Assembly: GCA_031296755.1 (NCBI GenBank)
Contig: JAUMMZ010000021.1
Coordinates: forward strand, 1-64,000
From: Collinsella sp.
Lineage (GTDB): Bacteria; Actinomycetota; Coriobacteriia; Coriobacteriales; Coriobacteriaceae
Reading direction: 5' to 3'
Length of the DNA: 64,000 bases
Notes under the pieces: model-generated
The model's input: the letters and a program-made list of their open reading frames with translations, nothing else
Told to the model about the DNA's origin: nothing
Database searches by the model: none
Position numbers and translations under genes: made by a program
In this document: positions 1-7,359 of the stretch, piece by piece
Position numbering within the stretch: position 1 is the stretch's first letter
Layout of the letters: each line of letters starts with the position of its first letter

Positions 1-709
1 TCGGCGCCGTCTTGTCGTCGGACACGCCCCACACAAAGGTCGGTGGCATCTGACGCGAAACATGCGTGGTGGGGCAGATGTCGGCCAGATGCTCGTCAGT
101 TGCCTCGCCGCCCGTCACCATCGACAGGTAGTCGTTGAGCAAATCGCGCCCCGTCTTGCCGCCCGTCTTTGGCACACGCAAGTCAATGCGCGGATCGCGC
201 GTCTGCATGTCGCGCACATAGGCAAAGTCGAGCAATGGATAACCCAGCACCACGGCATCGGGACGAATGTCGTCCGGACGTGCCCCGGCAAGTGCCGCGA
301 AGGGGCCGGTCTTCCACTGCGTTGCCAGCGAGGCGCAGATCATGCCGCCCGCCGAGAATCCCACGACGCACACGCGCTTAGGATCGACATGCCACTCGTC
401 GGCGTTGGCGCGCACCGTGGCGACCATCTTGGCAAGATCTGCCTGGGGGTGCGGAAAGCTCACGTCACCCGTAGAACTCGTGACATAGTTGAGCACAAAG
501 GCCTGGTAACCGTGATCCAAAAACGCAAACGCCACAGGATCCTGCTCATGCGGAGCGATATGCGTAAACGCACCTCCGCCACAGATAATCACGGCAGGGC
601 GGCGGCCATTCGGTTTATCGGGCAGCGGCTCGGCACCCAAATACGTAAACGTCGCCGGATATTCCTCGGTCGGCTCCTCGCCCCACAGCGCATGGTTCTC
701 GACAATCAT
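1..709 (-). CDS. Alpha/beta hydrolase, acetyl-esterase-like (3' end cut by window edge)
   Basis: The minus strand is open from an ATG at 709 to the left edge (about 236 codons, no stop yet). The protein looks like a cytosolic esterase of the alpha/beta hydrolase fold (acetylxylan-esterase/BD-FAE group). An oxyanion-loop type sequence IICGGGAF lies near residue 42, and the nucleophile elbow GFSAGG (a GxSxG motif) follows near residue 118. The catalytic Asp/His region falls at or beyond the edge and cannot be checked. A ribosome site (AAGGGAGC) precedes the ATG. No signal peptide is visible. It is transcribed divergently from the PTS gene at 953. The substrate is unknown; deacetylation of sugars or xylo-oligomers is a guess from the family. 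Confidence 0.8.
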   Translation of the reverse strand, partial: MIVENHALWGEEPTEEYPATFTYLGAEPLPDKPNGRRPAVIICGGGAFTHIAPHEQDPVAFAFLDHGYQAFVLNYVTSSTGDVSFPHPQADLAKMVATVRANADEWHVDPKRVCVVGFSAGGMICASLATQWKTGPFAALAGARPDDIRPDAVVLGYPLLDFAYVRDMQTRDPRIDLRVPKTGGKTGRDLLNDYLSMVTGGEATDEHLADICPTTHVSRQMPPTFVWGVSDDKTAP

Positions 710-895
710 ATGTGCTCCCTTCGCGCAAATTATGCGCCCTTGTTTTTCGCCTTCAAGCGTACCCCACTTGAACCCGTGGCACAGAAACACTCCGGCAATA
801 AGTTTCCCTTCAACTGATATATCACATAATCCCAGTTCAGAGGTATCGTTGAGCAGCGTAGAATAGGGGCGTTGACCAAGCCGCGAAACACATGT

Positions 896-905
896 GAAAC
901 GTTTC
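896..905. promoter_or_regulatory. Palindromic operator candidate upstream of PTS IIA gene
   Basis: GAAACGTTTC is a perfect 10-bp palindrome about 50 bp before the PTS IIA start and just downstream of a TTGACC hexamer (872-877). Its form resembles LacI/GalR-family or CcpA-like half-sites. No matching regulator gene lies in the window, so the assignment is inference. Confidence 0.35.
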
Positions 906-952
906 CGGCAAACCAAACGCGCGATATGCGCCTATTTAAGTTGGAGGCAACT

Positions 953-1516
953 ATGGGTCTGCTCGATTCGCTTAAGTCCACCTTCACCTCGACCGGCGAG
1001 GCGTCCGTTCCGCCCGCAGCAAGCTTCGCTACCCGCGAAGGCGTCATCTATGCCCCCGTCAACGGCGTGCTCGTCAACCTGGACGAGGTTCCCGACGAGA
1101 CGATCGCCTCGGGCATGCTTGGCCAGGGCTATGGCATCGAGCCCATTACCGGCACCATCTATGCGCCCGCCAACGGCCGCATCGGTGCCACCACTGTCAC
1201 CAACCACTCCATCGGCATGATCACCGAGGACGGCCTGCGCGTGTTCATCCATGTTGGCCTGGGCACCGTGGAAATGAACGGCAAGGGTTTTGCCCGCTTT
1301 GTCGAGATGGGCGATGTGGTCAAGGCAGGCCAGCCGCTCATCAGCTTCGACCGCGAGGCCATTAAGGCCGCTGGTCACGAGGACATCGTGACCGTCATCG
1401 TCTCCGAGCTCGATCGTCTTAAGAGCATCGACCATGTCGGCGAGTCTGGAACGCTTATCGGCGGCAACCCGCTCGTCAAGCTTGGCGACCCGCTGCTGGT
1501 TGCCAAGACCAAGTAG
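953..1516 (+). CDS. PTS glucose-family IIA component
   Basis: This 187-residue protein is a stand-alone EIIA of the glucose family (PTS_EIIA_1 fold), which passes phosphate from HPr to a sugar permease. Both histidines of the family can be seen: TNHSIGM before the active-site segment [17 protein letters not shown], whose His is the phosphorylated residue. The start at 953 has GGAGG just upstream; an in-frame extension to 872 lacks one. Compared with E. coli Crr (about 169 residues) it has a slightly longer N-terminus. No EIIB/EIIC lies next to it, so it may serve a permease encoded elsewhere or act as a regulator. A strong terminator follows. Confidence 0.88.
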   Translation: MGLLDSLKSTFTSTGEASVPPAASFATREGVIYAPVNGVLVNLDEVPDETIASGMLGQGYGIEPITGTIYAPANGRIGATTVTNHSIGMITEDGLRVFIHVGLGTVEMNGKGFARFVEMGDVVKAGQPLISFDREAIKAAGHEDIVTVIVSELDRLKSIDHVGESGTLIGGNPLVKLGDPLLVAKTK

Positions 1517-1553
1517 CCAGGCCCCACGCCACACAGCCAAAAGGCACCTCGTC

Positions 1554-1587
1554 AAGCGCCCGCGACCATTTGGCCGCGGGCGCTTTT
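1554..1587 (+). terminator. Rho-independent terminator after PTS IIA gene
   Basis: An 11-bp perfect stem (AAGCGCCCGCG pairing with CGCGGGCGCTT, loop about 10 nt) ends in a short T-run. It separates the PTS gene from asnS. Confidence 0.85.
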
Positions 1588-1697
1588 CGTTTGAAAAACC
1601 ATCCCGCCAATGCTTTATCTGTATAGCTCAAATGAGCCGAGCTGCTAGAATATTGAACTGTATGGATAACTATCATTCAACCGTTATGGGAGGATAC

Positions 1698-3101
1698 GTG
1701 AACCGCACCAAAATCGCGCAGCTCTATGCCGATGCCGAGTCGCTCGGCGGCCAGACCGTCACCGTCGCCGGCTGGGTCAAGTCCGTCCGCGACATGAAGA
1801 ACTTTGGCTTTGTTACGCTCAACGACGGCAGCTGCTTCCGCGACCTGCAGGTCGTCATGAACCGCGAGGCACTCGACAACTACGACGAGATCGCCCATCA
1901 AAACGTCTCGGCCGCACTCATTTGCACCGGCACCGTCAAGCTGACCCCCGATGCGCCCCAGCCTTTCGAGCTTTCTGCCACCTCCATCGAGGTCGAGGGC
2001 ACGAGCGCCCCGGATTACCCGCTGCAGAAGAAGCGCGCAACCGTCGAGTTCCTGCGCGCCCAGCAGCACCTGCGCCCGCGCACCAACCTGTTCCGCGCCG
2101 TGTTCCGCATCCGCTCTGTCGCGGCTGCCGCCATCCACCGCTTCTTCCAGGAGCAGGGCTTTGTCTACGTCAACACCCCCATCATCACCACGAGTGACTG
2201 CGAGGGCGCCGGCGAGATGTTCCGCGTGACCACGCTCGACCCCAAAAATCCGCCCCTCACCGAGTCCGGCGAGGTCGACTGGAGCCAGGACTTCTTTGGC
2301 AAGCATGCAAGCCTCACCGTGTCCGGCCAGCTCAATGCCGAGAACTTTGCCATGGCCTTTGGCGACGTGTACACCTTTGGCCCCACTTTCCGTGCCGAGA
2401 ACTCCAACACCACGCGCCACGCCGCCGAGTTTTGGATGATCGAGCCCGAGATGGCCTTCGCCGACCTTAACGACTACATGGATAACGCCGAGGCCATGCT
2501 CAAGTATGTCCTCAAGGACGTCATGGCAACCTGCCCCGACGAGCTCAATATGCTCAACAAGTTTGTGGACAAGGGTCTGCTCGAGCGCCTGGACCATGTC
2601 GCCAACTCCGACTTTGTCCGCGTTACCTACACCGAGGCCGTCGAGATCCTGGAGCAGGCAGTCGCTGCTGGCCACCAGTTTGATTACCCCGTCAGCTGGG
2701 GCATCGACTTGCAGACCGAGCACGAGCGCTTCCTGACCGAGGAGCACTTTAAGCGCCCGACCTTCGTGACCGACTACCCGGCCGAGATCAAGGCGTTCTA
2801 CATGCGCATGAACGAGGACGGCAAGACCGTCGCCGCCGCCGACTGCCTGGTTCCCGGTATCGGCGAGATTATCGGCGGCTCCCAGCGCGAGGAGCGCCTA
2901 GATCTGCTCGAGGCCCGCATCAAGGACCTGGGCATGAATCCCGAGCAGTACAAGTACTACCTTGACCTGCGCCGCTACGGTTCCTGCAAGCACGCCGGCT
3001 ACGGTCTGGGCTTCGAGCGCTTGGTCATGTATCTGACCGGCGTGGGCAACATCCGCGACGTCCTGCCGCACCCGCGCACCGTGGGCAACGCCGACTTCTA
3101 A
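1698..3101 (+). CDS. asnS: Asparaginyl-tRNA synthetase
   Basis: Class II aminoacyl-tRNA synthetase that charges tRNA-Asn. With the GTG start at 1698 it has 467 residues, the usual AsnRS length. An N-terminal OB-fold anticodon-binding domain ([18 protein letters not shown]) is followed by the catalytic core. Motif 2 includes [21 protein letters not shown], and motif 3 is near the C-terminus ([19 protein letters not shown], ending in VLPHPRT as in AsnRS). GTG is preferred because GGGAGG lies four bases upstream; an in-frame ATG at 1662 has no ribosome site. An extended -10 (TGCTAGAAT, 1643-1651) is a possible promoter. A terminator follows at 3148. Confidence 0.95.
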   Translation: MNRTKIAQLYADAESLGGQTVTVAGWVKSVRDMKNFGFVTLNDGSCFRDLQVVMNREALDNYDEIAHQNVSAALICTGTVKLTPDAPQPFELSATSIEVEGTSAPDYPLQKKRATVEFLRAQQHLRPRTNLFRAVFRIRSVAAAAIHRFFQEQGFVYVNTPIITTSDCEGAGEMFRVTTLDPKNPPLTESGEVDWSQDFFGKHASLTVSGQLNAENFAMAFGDVYTFGPTFRAENSNTTRHAAEFWMIEPEMAFADLNDYMDNAEAMLKYVLKDVMATCPDELNMLNKFVDKGLLERLDHVANSDFVRVTYTEAVEILEQAVAAGHQFDYPVSWGIDLQTEHERFLTEEHFKRPTFVTDYPAEIKAFYMRMNEDGKTVAAADCLVPGIGEIIGGSQREERLDLLEARIKDLGMNPEQYKYYLDLRRYGSCKHAGYGLGFERLVMYLTGVGNIRDVLPHPRTVGNADF

Positions 3102-3147
3102 TCGTCGGACGCTAGCTCGCGTCGCCACACGCCAACGCTCATCGCAT

Positions 3148-3184
3148 AAGCGTCTCTCGACATCGGTCGAGAGACGCTTTTTTT
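3148..3184 (+). terminator. Terminator after asnS
   Basis: AAGCGTCTCTCGAC pairs with the complementary arm GTCGAGAGACGCTT over a three-to-four-base loop, followed by seven T residues. A textbook intrinsic terminator. Confidence 0.93.
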
Positions 3185-3360
3185 CAACAGCATCCGTCAA
3201 GCTTTTGGCAAGTTTTTGGTCAGTTGAGCAGGGCTGTTGAAAACTCGACCCGCCGTTTGCCGACGACTACCGACCGCCCAGAGCGCCCTGCGCCCCTGGG
3301 AAAGCCCCACGTCCTAGGCTCCATACCGTCGCCACCCAAAACGGAAAGGACGTGGACACC

Positions 3361-4146
3361 ATGACCGAAGCCGCTGTTGAAACCTACGACACCACGACGA
3401 GGGGCGCCGCCTCGATGGCAGCCTATCGCGCCGTTCGCATCCTGCAGCTCTTGAGCGAAAACACCGGCGAGGACAAGGCCATGCTTTCCGATGAGTTGAT
3501 CCGGCGCCTCGCCCATCCCGACGACCCCGCCCGCATGCCCATCTCGGCGGCGCGGCGCAGCATCTACACCGCCATCTCCGCGCTTCGCCATGCCGGATAC
3601 GAAATTGAGTACAAACGCGGCGTGGGCTACAAACTTCTTACCCGCCCGCTCACCGACGAAGAGATCATCCGGCTCCACGGTATGGTCATGCGCAACCGCT
3701 CCACGCCTATCGCTATCCGCAAGAGCATGGCGCAGCGCTTAGTTGCCATGGCAAGTGCCGACGTTCGCGGCTACCTCGACACACCCGAGCCCGCTCCAAG
3801 CGCAGGCAGCAAGGCTACCAAGGCAACGCGCACGCCCATCAAGCGCATCGACACGTGCGAGCTCGTCGAGCAGGCCATCGACCACGGAACCACGGTGAGT
3901 TTTGATATTTCGAGCGTCACGACACGCGGCGAAACCGAAGCAGCACGGATGACACTCCGTCCCTTTGCCATCAGGCAGCGCGATGGCATCTCGTATCTGC
4001 TGGGAACGGTCTACGACGCCCGAGGCACCGACGATACGCTGCGCACCGTCGAGATCGCCCGTATGAGAAACGTCAGCACGCGCCTGCTCGACGGCAAGAA
4101 GCTCTTCGCCGCCCTGGACGAGGACGACGCCTCCTCCGCCGCATAA
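3361..4146 (+). CDS. HTH/WYL-like transcriptional regulator
   Basis: A 261-residue putative regulator. Residues about 20-100 contain a DeoR/WYL-type winged helix-turn-helix (RRSIYTAISALRHAGYEIEY, then VGYKL). The C-terminal half (about 165-255) has the shape of a WYL ligand-sensing domain (LRPFAIRQRDGISYLLGTV) but lacks the actual W-Y-L triplet. ATG at 3361 is chosen because GGAAAGGA at 3342-3349 gives 11-base spacing; the in-frame GTG at 3352 would leave only two. Ligand and targets are unknown. It lies just before the ABC importer at 4307 but is separated from it by its own promoter region. Confidence 0.75.
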   Translation: MTEAAVETYDTTTRGAASMAAYRAVRILQLLSENTGEDKAMLSDELIRRLAHPDDPARMPISAARRSIYTAISALRHAGYEIEYKRGVGYKLLTRPLTDEEIIRLHGMVMRNRSTPIAIRKSMAQRLVAMASADVRGYLDTPEPAPSAGSKATKATRTPIKRIDTCELVEQAIDHGTTVSFDISSVTTRGETEAARMTLRPFAIRQRDGISYLLGTVYDARGTDDTLRTVEIARMRNVSTRLLDGKKLFAALDEDDASSAA

Positions 4147-4215
4147 GACCCTCCGCCGCCCATTCGACTACCCGTACCGCCCATCCGATTCTGTATTAAA
4201 AAACCCGCCAGGCTG

Positions 4216-4271
4216 TTGTAAAAATGGACATCAGCGCTACTATAGTTCCACTTGCACTTTGTCCCAGTGCA
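4216..4271 (+). promoter_or_regulatory. Promoter with hairpin/operator for the ABC importer operon
   Basis: TTGTAA (4216-4221) and TACTAT (4238-4243) with 16-bp spacing form a good promoter. Directly downstream, TGCACT (4253-4258) is inverted as AGTGCA (4266-4271) over seven bases, so the transcript would begin with a small hairpin or the DNA could bind a repressor just after the start site. Confidence 0.5.
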
Positions 4272-4306
4272 GTGTTTCCAGCCATTTTTATACTGGGGGT
4301 AATGAT

Positions 4307-5287
4307 ATGAAGGACATCACCATCAGCCGCAGGAGCCTTCTGGTCTCCGCCGGCCTGCTCGCGCTCGCCCCGCTCGCCGGATGCGGCGGCAGCTCTGGTT
4401 CCGGCTCCGCTGCCGCCGGTTCCGACTACACCATCGGCGTTCTGCAGCTCACCGAGCACTCCGCGCTCGATGCCGCCAACGACGGCTTCGTCAAGGCCAT
4501 CAAGAAGAGCGGCCTTAAGGTCAAGATCGACCAGAAGAACGCCCAGAACGACCAGTCCACGTGTAAGTCCATTGCCGACAAGTTTGTGGGCGACAACGTC
4601 AGCCTGATTTATGCCATCGCCACGCCCGCCGCGCAGGCTGCCGCCGGCGCCACGGCCGATATCCCCATCGTGGGCTGCGCCATCACCGACTACGCCGCCT
4701 CCGGCCTGGTCCAGGACAACGACAAGCCCGGCACCAACGTCACGGGCGCTTCCGACCTCACCCCGGTCGCCGAGCAGCTCGAGATGATGCAGAAGGTCCT
4801 GCCCGACGTTAAAAAGGTCGGCCTGCTCTACTGCACCGCCGAGTCCAACTCCGACGTCCAGATCAAGGCCGCCAAGAAGGAGCTCGACAAGCTGGGCCTC
4901 GAGTGCACTGACTTCACCGTCTCGAGCTCCAACGAGATTCAGTCCGTCGTCGAGTCTGCCGTGGGCAAGGTCGACGCGCTGTACTCCCCCACCGACAACA
5001 CCATCGCCGCGGGTGCCTCGCAGGTCGGCCAGATCTGCAAGGAAAACAAGCTTCCCTTCGTGACTGGCGAGGAGGGTATGTGCATGGCCGGCGGCCTGTT
5101 CACCCTCTCCATCAACTATGAGGACCTGGGCTACGCCGCGGGCGAGATGGCCGTTAAGATCCTGAAGGGCGAGGCCAAGCCCGAGGATATGCCGATCAAG
5201 CACCTCTCGAGCAAGGACCTGGTCGTCGTCAAGAACGACGAAATGGCCGAGGCCCTGGGCATCGACCTATCCGCCCTGGACGCGTAA
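4307..5287 (+). CDS. ABC transporter substrate-binding lipoprotein (ABC_sub_bind family)
   Basis: A 326-residue extracytoplasmic solute-binding protein. The N-terminus has twin arginines (ISRRSLL), a hydrophobic stretch and a lipobox LAGC with Cys near residue 25, so it is a lipoprotein, possibly Tat-exported. The mature part has the two-lobed fold of the ABC_sub_bind family (COG2984, TrpX-like), with VKKVGLLYCTAESNS starting the second lobe. GGGGGT precedes the ATG at 4307. Together with the permease (5491) and ATPase (6407) it forms a complete importer. Relatives in Firmicutes are often tied to tryptophan control, but no T-box or other sign of the substrate is visible here. Confidence 0.88.
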   Translation: MKDITISRRSLLVSAGLLALAPLAGCGGSSGSGSAAAGSDYTIGVLQLTEHSALDAANDGFVKAIKKSGLKVKIDQKNAQNDQSTCKSIADKFVGDNVSLIYAIATPAAQAAAGATADIPIVGCAITDYAASGLVQDNDKPGTNVTGASDLTPVAEQLEMMQKVLPDVKKVGLLYCTAESNSDVQIKAAKKELDKLGLECTDFTVSSSNEIQSVVESAVGKVDALYSPTDNTIAAGASQVGQICKENKLPFVTGEEGMCMAGGLFTLSINYEDLGYAAGEMAVKILKGEAKPEDMPIKHLSSKDLVVVKNDEMAEALGIDLSALDA

Positions 5288-5490
5288 TGCCATACGCGGC
5301 ATGCGTCTAGAGCCCGTGCTCGCGCTTTAGCCGCGTTATTCAATATCTGAGCCACAGGGGCGGGCGCTGTAGACCGGCGTCCGCCCTGCTTGTTTCAGGT
5401 AAAACAAAACGTCTGTCCGTAACTCTTCTATGCATTGTTACCGCTATTATGGTGAATCACGTGTCCACCCTATCCTAGGAGGTATGAAGC

Positions 5491-6414
5491 ATGCTCATTG
5501 CATTGCAGGGCGCCGTTTCGCAGGGCGTCCTCTGGGGCATTATGGTGCTTGGCGTGTTTATCACGTTCCGCCTGCTCGACATTCCCGATATGACCTGCGA
5601 CGGCAGCTTTGCCCTCGGCGGCTGCGTCTGCGCTGTGCTCATCGTCAATAACAACGTCGACCCGCTGCTCGCCGTGCTGGCCGGTATGTGCGCCGGCGCC
5701 ATCGCGGGTGCCGTCACGGGCATTTTGACCACCGTCTTCGAGATTCCCGCGATCCTCGCCGGAATCCTCACCCAGATCAGCCTGTGGTCCATCAACCTGC
5801 GCATCATGGGCAAGTCCAATACGCCAATTCTTGCCAAGGGCACCGTGTTCTCCGCCGTCAGCAATATGACCGGTCTGCCGCAGTCCACCGTTGCCATCAT
5901 CTTGGGCATCCTGCTCGCCGTGGCTATCGTTGCCATCCTGTATTGGTTCTTTGGCACCGAGATCGGCTCGGCGCTGCGAGCCACCGGCAACAACGAGTAC
6001 ATGATCCGCGCTCTGGGCGTCAACACCAACTCCACCAAGATGATCGCCCTCGTGCTCTCCAACGCCCTCATCGGCCTTTCGGGCGCGCTCATCTGCCAGA
6101 GCCAAAAGTATGCCGACATTGGTATGGGCACCGGTGCCATCGTTATCGGTCTTGCCGCCATTGTTATCGGCGAGGTGCTCGGCCGTCTGCTGCCCGGCGG
6201 CCTCACGCAGTTTAGCGTCCGTCTTGCCTCCGCCGTCTTTGGCTCCGTGGTGTACTTCCTTATCCGCGCCATCGTGCTGCAGTTGGGCATGGACGCCAAC
6301 GACATGAAGCTGCTCTCCGCCGTAATTGTCGCTGTGGCCCTGTGCGTGCCCGTGGTTTGGGAGCGCTATAAGCTCCGCAGCTCCTACACGAAGGGAGATG
6401 AGGCAGATGCTTAA
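5491..6414 (+). CDS. ABC transporter permease (COG4120, branched-chain-like fold)
   Basis: A 307-residue, very hydrophobic inner-membrane permease with about eight to nine transmembrane segments. It belongs to the uncharacterised family that pairs with ABC_sub_bind proteins and is related in fold to LivH-type permeases. The cytoplasmic coupling region GTEIGSALRATGNNEYMIRA is clear. AGGAGG lies eight bases before the ATG. About 200 bp separate it from the binding-protein gene, so some transcripts may end between the two. Its last eight bases overlap the ATPase start at 6407, indicating translational coupling. Confidence 0.88.
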   Translation: MLIALQGAVSQGVLWGIMVLGVFITFRLLDIPDMTCDGSFALGGCVCAVLIVNNNVDPLLAVLAGMCAGAIAGAVTGILTTVFEIPAILAGILTQISLWSINLRIMGKSNTPILAKGTVFSAVSNMTGLPQSTVAIILGILLAVAIVAILYWFFGTEIGSALRATGNNEYMIRALGVNTNSTKMIALVLSNALIGLSGALICQSQKYADIGMGTGAIVIGLAAIVIGEVLGRLLPGGLTQFSVRLASAVFGSVVYFLIRAIVLQLGMDANDMKLLSAVIVAVALCVPVVWERYKLRSSYTKGDEADA

Positions 6415-7201
6415 GCTCTCGCATGTCAAGAAGACCTTTAACAAGGGCACCGTCACCGAGAAGCGCGCGCTCACCGGCGTCGACCTCACCCTGAATGACG
6501 GCGACTTTGTAACCGTGATCGGCGGCAACGGCGCCGGCAAGTCCACGCTGCTCAACATGATCGCCGGCGTGTACCCGCTCGATTCGGGCGTTATCGAGCT
6601 CGACGGCACCGACATCTCGCGCCTGAGCGAGTCGCAGCGCGCCAAGTACCTGGGCCGCGTGTTTCAGGACCCCATGCGCGGTACCGCTGCCGACATGCAG
6701 ATTGCCGAGAACTTGGCCCTCGCCAAGCGTCGCGGCCAGCGTCGCGGCCTTTCGTGGGGCGTCACCAAGGCCGAGAAAGATGAGTACGTTGAGCTGCTCA
6801 AGCGCCTGGACCTTGGTCTGGACACGCGTCTCAACGCCAAGGTCGGCCTGCTCTCGGGTGGCCAGCGCCAGGCACTCACCCTGCTGATGGCCACGCTCAC
6901 CAGGCCGCGCCTGCTGCTGCTCGACGAGCACACTGCGGCCCTCGACCCCAAGACGGCCTCTAAGGTGCTCAACCTGACCGAGGAGATCGTCGACGAGAAC
7001 CACCTGACCACGCTCATGGTCACGCACAACATGAACGACGCCATCCGTCTGGGCAACCGTCTGATCATGATGCACGAGGGCCATGTGATCTACGACGTGG
7101 CCGGCGACGAGAAGAAGTCGCTCACCGTGGCCGACCTGCTGCAGAAGTTCGAGGAGGTCTCGGGCGGCGAGCTCGCCAACGACCGCATGCTGCTAAGCTA
7201 A
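6407..7201 (+). CDS. ABC transporter ATP-binding protein (COG1101-type)
   Basis: The 264-residue ATPase of the importer. Walker A is GGNGAGKS (near residues 38-45), the ABC signature is LSGGQRQA, Walker B is LLLLDEHTAALD and the switch histidine lies in MVTHNM. The ATG at 6407 follows AAGGGAGATGAGG and sits inside the last codons of the permease gene. It is assigned to the COG1101 group that accompanies COG2984/COG4120 proteins because of these neighbours. A GGGACAG-family hairpin begins on its stop codon and a second, stronger hairpin follows at 7256. Confidence 0.9.
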   Translation: MLKLSHVKKTFNKGTVTEKRALTGVDLTLNDGDFVTVIGGNGAGKSTLLNMIAGVYPLDSGVIELDGTDISRLSESQRAKYLGRVFQDPMRGTAADMQIAENLALAKRRGQRRGLSWGVTKAEKDEYVELLKRLDLGLDTRLNAKVGLLSGGQRQALTLLMATLTRPRLLLLDEHTAALDPKTASKVLNLTEEIVDENHLTTLMVTHNMNDAIRLGNRLIMMHEGHVIYDVAGDEKKSLTVADLLQKFEEVSGGELANDRMLLS

Positions 7202-7246
7202 AACCTGCCAAAAAGGGACAGGTTTATTTTGGTAGGTTTTATCTGC
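7202..7246 (+). repeat. GGGACAG-loop hairpin (copy a) at ATPase stop codon
   Basis: AACCTGCCAAAA pairs (one mismatch) with TTTTGGTAGGTT around a loop containing GGGACAGG. It abuts the TAA of the ATPase gene. The 45-bp stretch is nearly identical, in reverse complement, to 47996-48040 after rph. It probably also works as a terminator. Confidence 0.8.
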
Positions 7247-7255
7247 GCAAACGCC

Positions 7256-7295
7256 AAAACCGCCGCAAAGGGACAGAGGCCCTTGCGGCGGTTTT
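7256..7295 (+). terminator. Strong hairpin with GGGACAG in the loop
   Basis: AAAACCGCCGCAAAGGG pairs with CCCTTGCGGCGGTTTT (one bulge). The loop region again holds GGGACAG. The right arm ends in TTTT, so it is a plausible intrinsic terminator for the ABC operon and a member of the same palindrome family. Confidence 0.8.
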
Positions 7296-7359
7296 CGCAT
7301 ATTATGTCGATAATCCGATATTCAACCAGACATTCTGGCTAAGGACTAAGGAAACTGCC

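Noticed and set aside
62..817. 251-codon plus-strand frame at the left edge
   Set aside because: It is antisense to the alpha/beta hydrolase, whose GFSAGG motif and ribosome site are convincing.
1588..1697. T-box leader upstream of asnS
   Set aside because: No T-box consensus sequence or specifier stem is visible; only a plain terminator and an extended -10.
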